Of a DNA stretch of 37,378 nt, positions 33,827 through 37,378 are shown one piece after another. This stretch comes from Clostridia bacterium (GTDB lineage: Bacteria; Bacillota_A; Clostridia; Christensenellales; Aristaeellaceae). The translations under genes were made by a program, and so were the position numbers. The notes beneath the pieces are model-generated. The model saw only the letters and a program-made list of their open reading frames with translations, was not told the DNA's origin and did not search any database. Each line of letters starts with the position of its first letter. Position 1 is the first letter of the stretch. The stretch covers positions 1 to 37,378 of the forward strand of contig JAFWQM010000015.1 in the NCBI GenBank assembly GCA_017509065.1. Direction: 5' to 3'.

Positions 33827-36800
33827 CTATTTCGAGAGCCTCACCGTGACGATCTCAAAGGGCCGGAAGGAAAGGGAGAAGGCATGGTCTGTGACGGGAA
33901 GCGGTTCGCCGTTTTCTTCTGCGAGGGAGCAGAGGCAAGCGGAGGCGAAGGGAAGACGGGGACGGCAGAGGGTTTTGCGGGAGCCGCCCATGCTTTCAAA
34001 GAGGCGGAGGATCATGTCGCCGGAGCCGTCCTCGGCCAGCTTGACGCTTTCCACAACCACGGAAGGACAGTCCACCTCCAGGATGCGCAAAGGCTCGCAG
34101 ACGCCGGGTACTGCGATCAGCGGGTCGTTCAGCGCGTCGGCGGCTTCCTGCACGCCGCTTGTTTCCAGCGGACCATTCCAGGGGCGATAGGCGTAAACGA
34201 ACTGATGGTGTCCCTGGTCGGCCTCGGGATCAGGATAGACCGGGGCGCGAAGCAGGCTCAGGCCGATGACGCCGTCGTTCACGGAAACGCCGTACTTGCA
34301 GTCGTTCAGCACTGCCGCGCCCCGGGTGGCGTCCGCCAGGGCCGTCCAGGCGTGGGCGCAGACCTCGAACCGGTCCGCGTCGTAATGGCGGGAGCGGTGG
34401 GCGGGGCGGAGCAGATAGCCAAACTGAATCTGGTGGGCCGCGTTGTCCGCATCGATGCCGGTGTCAAAGGAGACCTTCAGCAGGCGGTGGCGCTCGTGCC
34501 AGTCCGCTTCGGTGATGAATTCAAGCTGCTGCTCCTCTGCTGTGAGGCGGATGCGCTGCTCGATCACGGAGGCGGAGAAGCGCAGGGTCACTTTCAGTTC
34601 CGCGTACAGCCCGCCGGAGCAGGTGATTTCCGCGCAGCATTCCGGCTGGAGCGGCACCTCCCGGCGCTCTGTCTGGCTGTCGATATCCCATGCGTCGAAG
34701 CGGCGAGGCAGGTCGCGGTACAGGTGGAACACGTTGGAGACGGAGCGCACCCGCTCCTGCCCGTCCGCGCGCGTGACCATGGAAACCAGTTCCCCACGCC
34801 TGTTGAGCGCCGCCCGGAGCTTACTGTTTTCAAATACGTATTTATCGCCCTGCTGTTGCAGCGTGACATGGCTTTCGGCGGGCACGTCGGCGCGATACAG
34901 CGTGACGGCAGACATGGGTTCAAGGCACGCCAAAATCAGCGCGCCGTCCCCGTCCGGGCATGCCTCGAAGTGCTTTCCTTCGCTGGTGACAGCGCCTTTG
35001 GCAAAGCAGCTGTCCGCCTGGATGAGGCGCGAGACTCTGTGAGACGAGGGGTTAAAGACCGTCAGGCCCTCTCCTTCTCCGCAGAAAGCACCCAGCGCAT
35101 CCTTCGCGCCGTTCAGGGCTGTATCCAGAATCTGCGCCAATTCCTTCCGCGCCCGAACGTACACCTCGGCGATGGAGGAGCCGGGCAGGATATCGTGGAA
35201 CTGATTTGCCAGCAGCAGCTTCCAGGTCGCTTCCAGAGCAGTGGCGGGATATTCCGCCCGGCCAGTAAAAGCGGCTGCGGCGGCCAGCATTTCCCAGGCC
35301 CGCAGAGCGTGTTCCGCCCGGCGATTGCCTTTTTTAATAGTCGCCTGGGTGGTGTAAGTGCCCCGGTGACAGGGCACGTACAGCTCGCCCCGGTACACCG
35401 GCAGGTTCCCGTTGTCCCGCTTTTTCAGGTAGTTTTCCGGGGAGATCCAGTACAGCTTGGGCGCACCCTGCAAGTCCTTCTGGCGGCGAATCTGCTCCAT
35501 ATCGTCCCGGGTCGGCCCGCCGCCGCCGTCGCCGTAGCCAAAGGGCAGGTAGAAGTCGCAGCTGCCGTCCGTTTCCAGCCGGTCAACCCAGCGCCTGTGC
35601 ACGGTGGCCGCGTCCACCTGGGTTTCATAGAACATGTGCAGGAAGCTGTAAATCGTGGTGCCGTCCAGGCCGCGCCACAGGAAAGCGTGGTGCGGGAAGG
35701 GTTCGGCGTCGTTGTACGACCAGAAGATTTTCTGGGTGGTCAGGCCGGACATGCCGAAGCCTTTGATGATCTGGGGCAGGGCGGCGCTGTAGCCGAAGGT
35801 GTCCGGCAGCCAGGCCACCCGGCTGTCCACCCCCAGCACTTCCCGGAAATATCGCCTGCCGTACAGGAACTGGCGCACCAGCGCTTCGCCGCCCGCCATG
35901 TTGGTGTCCGGCTCCACCCACATGCCGCCGTCGGCGATCCAGCGGCCTTCGGCGATGGCAGCCTTCACTTCCTCGAAAAGCTCCGGGTAGTACTGACGGC
36001 ACAGCTCATATTCCGCGCACTGGCTCGCCAGGAAGATGGCCTCCGGGTACTCCTTCAGCAGGCGAAGCTGGGCGGCGAAGGTGCGGGCCGTTTTGCGCCG
36101 GGTCTCCCCGATGGGCCACAGCCAGGCGAAATCCAGGTGCGAATTGGCCACCACGCCCATGGATGCCGCGAAGGTTCCGTTGTGGGCGTTCCGAAGCGGC
36201 GCGATCAAATCACGGGCCGCGAGGCAGGCGCGCCGCCGCTCAGGAAGCGGCTGTTCCAGGTCCAGCATGTCCAGCAGCTTCGCAAAGCCGTCCTCCAGCG
36301 CTTCCCGGAACCCGTCGTTCCGGTCAAGATAGGCGTGTACGTCCCGCAGCACAGTCAGGTCCAGCCACAGCTGGTAGGCTTCCTCGTTCCAGAAACCAAA
36401 GGTGCTGCGGCCGATGACGGCGGGTTTCGTGCGGTCAAAGGTCACGCCCTCCTCCGGGAACACGGGGCGGCTGGGATGGGCGGGCAGCGGTGTGCCGGAA
36501 TAAACCTCCATGGCAATGGAAATGTTTTCCCCGCCGCAGGCCCGGAGGACGACGGTCTGATCCCCGATATACTGATGGGGGTGATCCAGGCGGTCCGCCC
36601 GGCGCGCGCCGAAAGCATGGCCGTTGACGAAAAGGGTGCCCTCTCCCCCGGGGTTCAAGTCCATCACGATCCGCTCTCCCTTCGCTTCCGGAGGAACCGT
36701 GAAGCGGGAAAACATCCAGGCGTATTCTTTGGGCTGGCCCCAAACGGTGCCCTCGGGCCAAGGCGTCCGGGGCAGGCGTTCTGCTTCCGTGAGGCTCAGT

Positions 36801-36910
36801 TCCTCTTTTGTTTTGAAGCCTTCCAGGATCATTTCCCCCAGCGGATGGTACAAGTCCGCCGCCAGGGCGTCGATGACGTGCTGCAGCTGTTCGGTCAGCT
36901 CGTTGATCAT
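33827..36910 (-). CDS. GH38 alpha-mannosidase (second)
   Basis: A 1027-residue zinc alpha-mannosidase. It has an N-terminal beta-domain, then ANSHLDFAWLWP (His258, Asp260), WLPDTFGYS (Asp370, nucleophile) and NQFHDILPGS (His572), then C-terminal sandwiches. All catalytic and zinc residues are in place. Start choice: ATG 36910 follows TGAGGAGGAACAGT; an in-frame TTG five codons upstream would fall on the ribosome site and was rejected. It is the first gene of the leftward two-gene unit with the GH106-like enzyme, behind a strong promoter at 37047-37075. There is no signal peptide. Having two intact classical GH38 enzymes suggests different linkages (alpha-1,2, -1,3, -1,6). Confidence 0.93.
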   Translation of the reverse strand: MINELTEQLQHVIDALAADLYHPLGEMILEGFKTKEELSLTEAERLPRTPWPEGTVWGQPKEYAWMFSRFTVPPEAKGERIVMDLNPGGEGTLFVNGHAFGARRADRLDHPHQYIGDQTVVLRACGGENISIAMEVYSGTPLPAHPSRPVFPEEGVTFDRTKPAVIGRSTFGFWNEEAYQLWLDLTVLRDVHAYLDRNDGFREALEDGFAKLLDMLDLEQPLPERRRACLAARDLIAPLRNAHNGTFAASMGVVANSHLDFAWLWPIGETRRKTARTFAAQLRLLKEYPEAIFLASQCAEYELCRQYYPELFEEVKAAIAEGRWIADGGMWVEPDTNMAGGEALVRQFLYGRRYFREVLGVDSRVAWLPDTFGYSAALPQIIKGFGMSGLTTQKIFWSYNDAEPFPHHAFLWRGLDGTTIYSFLHMFYETQVDAATVHRRWVDRLETDGSCDFYLPFGYGDGGGGPTRDDMEQIRRQKDLQGAPKLYWISPENYLKKRDNGNLPVYRGELYVPCHRGTYTTQATIKKGNRRAEHALRAWEMLAAAAAFTGRAEYPATALEATWKLLLANQFHDILPGSSIAEVYVRARKELAQILDTALNGAKDALGAFCGEGEGLTVFNPSSHRVSRLIQADSCFAKGAVTSEGKHFEACPDGDGALILACLEPMSAVTLYRADVPAESHVTLQQQGDKYVFENSKLRAALNRRGELVSMVTRADGQERVRSVSNVFHLYRDLPRRFDAWDIDSQTERREVPLQPECCAEITCSGGLYAELKVTLRFSASVIEQRIRLTAEEQQLEFITEADWHERHRLLKVSFDTGIDADNAAHQIQFGYLLRPAHRSRHYDADRFEVCAHAWTALADATRGAAVLNDCKYGVSVNDGVIGLSLLRAPVYPDPEADQGHHQFVYAYRPWNGPLETSGVQEAADALNDPLIAVPGVCEPLRILEVDCPSVVVESVKLAEDGSGDMILRLFESMGGSRKTLCRPRLPFASACLCSLAEENGEPLPVTDHAFSLSFRPFEIVTVRLSK

Positions 36911-37046
36911 ACTGTTCCTCCTCAATACGTTCCTTCGATTCCCCTGTTTGGCCGCTCATCCGGAGAACGGCTTCATCTGAAAAGGGTATAATATGCGTTC
37001 GGAATCTCTTTTTTCTGTCTCTCATCCAATAATTTTCTTATATTAT

Positions 37047-37075
37047 ATCATACCTGCCCAGAGAAACGCTTGCAA
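37047..37075 (-). promoter_or_regulatory. Sigma-A promoter of the GH38/GH106-like operon
   Basis: Read leftward, TTGCAA (37075-37070), a 17-base spacer and TATGAT (37052-37047) form a strong promoter about 137 bases ahead of the GH38 start. The -35 end and spacer read TGCAAGCGTTTC, which partly matches a catabolite-response element (TG-AA-CG-T positions only). The untranslated leader between 36911 and 37040 holds no gene or clear structure that I can see. On the other strand no strong promoter for rtcB is evident. Confidence 0.7.
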
Positions 37076-37224
37076 GGAAAAAAACGACAAAAAATGTGCA
37101 GGAATTCACCCGGACACATCAGGATGCTTTTCTGCTTCCAATTTGGAAATCGAGAGTTTTTCTTTTATTTTCATTCTGGTAAGATCATTATTGATACTGT
37201 GCGGGTTATATCGAGGAAAGAAAT

Positions 37225-37378
37225 ATGATTACGATTGAAGGAAAGTTTAACAGCGCAAAGGTGTTTACCGACACCTGTGACCAGGCGACTATCGCCCAGG
37301 TGACCAATCTGCTGAATCAGTCTTGTGTACAGGGGTCTCAGATCCGGATTATGCCTGACTGCCATGCCGGAGCAGGCT
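37225..37378 (+). CDS. RtcB-type RNA ligase, 5' part (runs off the window)
   Basis: The first 51 codons match RtcB, the Mn/GTP-dependent ligase that joins RNA 2',3'-cyclic phosphate or 3'-phosphate ends to 5'-OH ends. The start MITIEGKFNSAKVF and IRIMPDCHAGAG near residues 40-51 are characteristic; the Asp is a metal ligand. The window ends at the first base (t) of the next codon, where the conserved metal-binding Cys is expected. GAGGAAAG precedes the ATG. It has no evident link with the sugar genes and probably marks the flank of the locus. Confidence 0.88.
   Translation, partial: MITIEGKFNSAKVFTDTCDQATIAQVTNLLNQSCVQGSQIRIMPDCHAGAG

Noticed and set aside
31921..33849. Plus-strand reading frame of 642 codons opposite the GH106-like gene
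   Set aside because: It is an antisense shadow of a gene with strong family motifs.
33815..36991. Plus-strand reading frame of 1058 codons opposite the second GH38
   Set aside because: The opposite strand encodes an intact GH38 with all catalytic residues, and its promoter and ribosome site are clear. The plus-strand frame has no family features.
36993..37238. Possible 81-residue protein upstream of rtcB
   Set aside because: It covers the leftward promoter of the GH38 operon and overlaps the rtcB start, with no ribosome site and no family likeness.

Overview
The window reads as a carbohydrate-utilisation locus from a GC-rich anaerobic Firmicute, probably a gut clostridium. This rests on strong AGGAGG ribosome sites, sigma-A promoters with 17-base spacers, two CUT1 ABC importers with no ATPase gene of their own, a glycyl-radical enzyme (usable only without oxygen), and clostridial-style sugar-binding proteins. 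The genus cannot be fixed from the sequence; a Christensenellales-like organism is a guess. The last gene, a partial rtcB, probably marks the edge of the locus.

Layout. (1) 188-3747, minus: ABC importer 1, ordered permease-permease-binding protein. (2) 4021-6703, plus: a GH127/DUF1680-like cysteine glycosidase and a PHP-family phosphoesterase, behind a clear promoter with a direct repeat. (3) 6859-8136, minus: GH125 exo-alpha-1,6-mannosidase. (4) 8472-12858, plus: an EEP-family phosphodiesterase, an OPA-like MFS transporter and a GH78 alpha-L-rhamnosidase. (5) 12870-13862, minus: GH130 mannoside phosphorylase. (6) 13951-15624, plus: a GH63-like glycosidase of lower GC content. (7) 15607-20117, minus: an operon of glycyl-radical enzyme, its radical-SAM activase, and an (alpha/alpha)6 glycosidase. 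(8) 20515-30701, plus: AraC-type regulator, ABC importer 2 (permease-permease-binding protein), a tiny NifU-like protein, a GH38 alpha-mannosidase and a divergent GH38-like enzyme. (9) 30709-36910, minus: a second classical GH38 followed by a GH106-like glycosidase. (10) 37225-end: rtcB.

How it may work together. None of the glycosidases has a signal peptide, whereas the two binding proteins do. The likely plan is import of sizeable oligosaccharides through the two ABC systems, then trimming in the cytoplasm by alpha-mannosidases (GH38, GH125), a mannoside phosphorylase (GH130), rhamnosidase-type enzymes (GH78, GH106-like) and GH63- and GH127-like enzymes. The gene set suits mannose-rich glycans such as N-glycans or fungal mannans, with rhamnose- or arabinose-decorated material as a second substrate class. 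The two phosphoesterase-type proteins and the OPA-like transporter raise the possibility of phosphorylated glycans.

The strongest candidate for something undescribed is the operon in which a dehydratase-like glycyl-radical enzyme (GCGE active-site motif) and its activase are tightly followed by a glycosidase. The NifU-like mini-protein inside the mannosidase operon is the second. Also notable are matching stem-loops between permease and binding-protein genes in both importer operons, and three different intergenic palindromic repeats.
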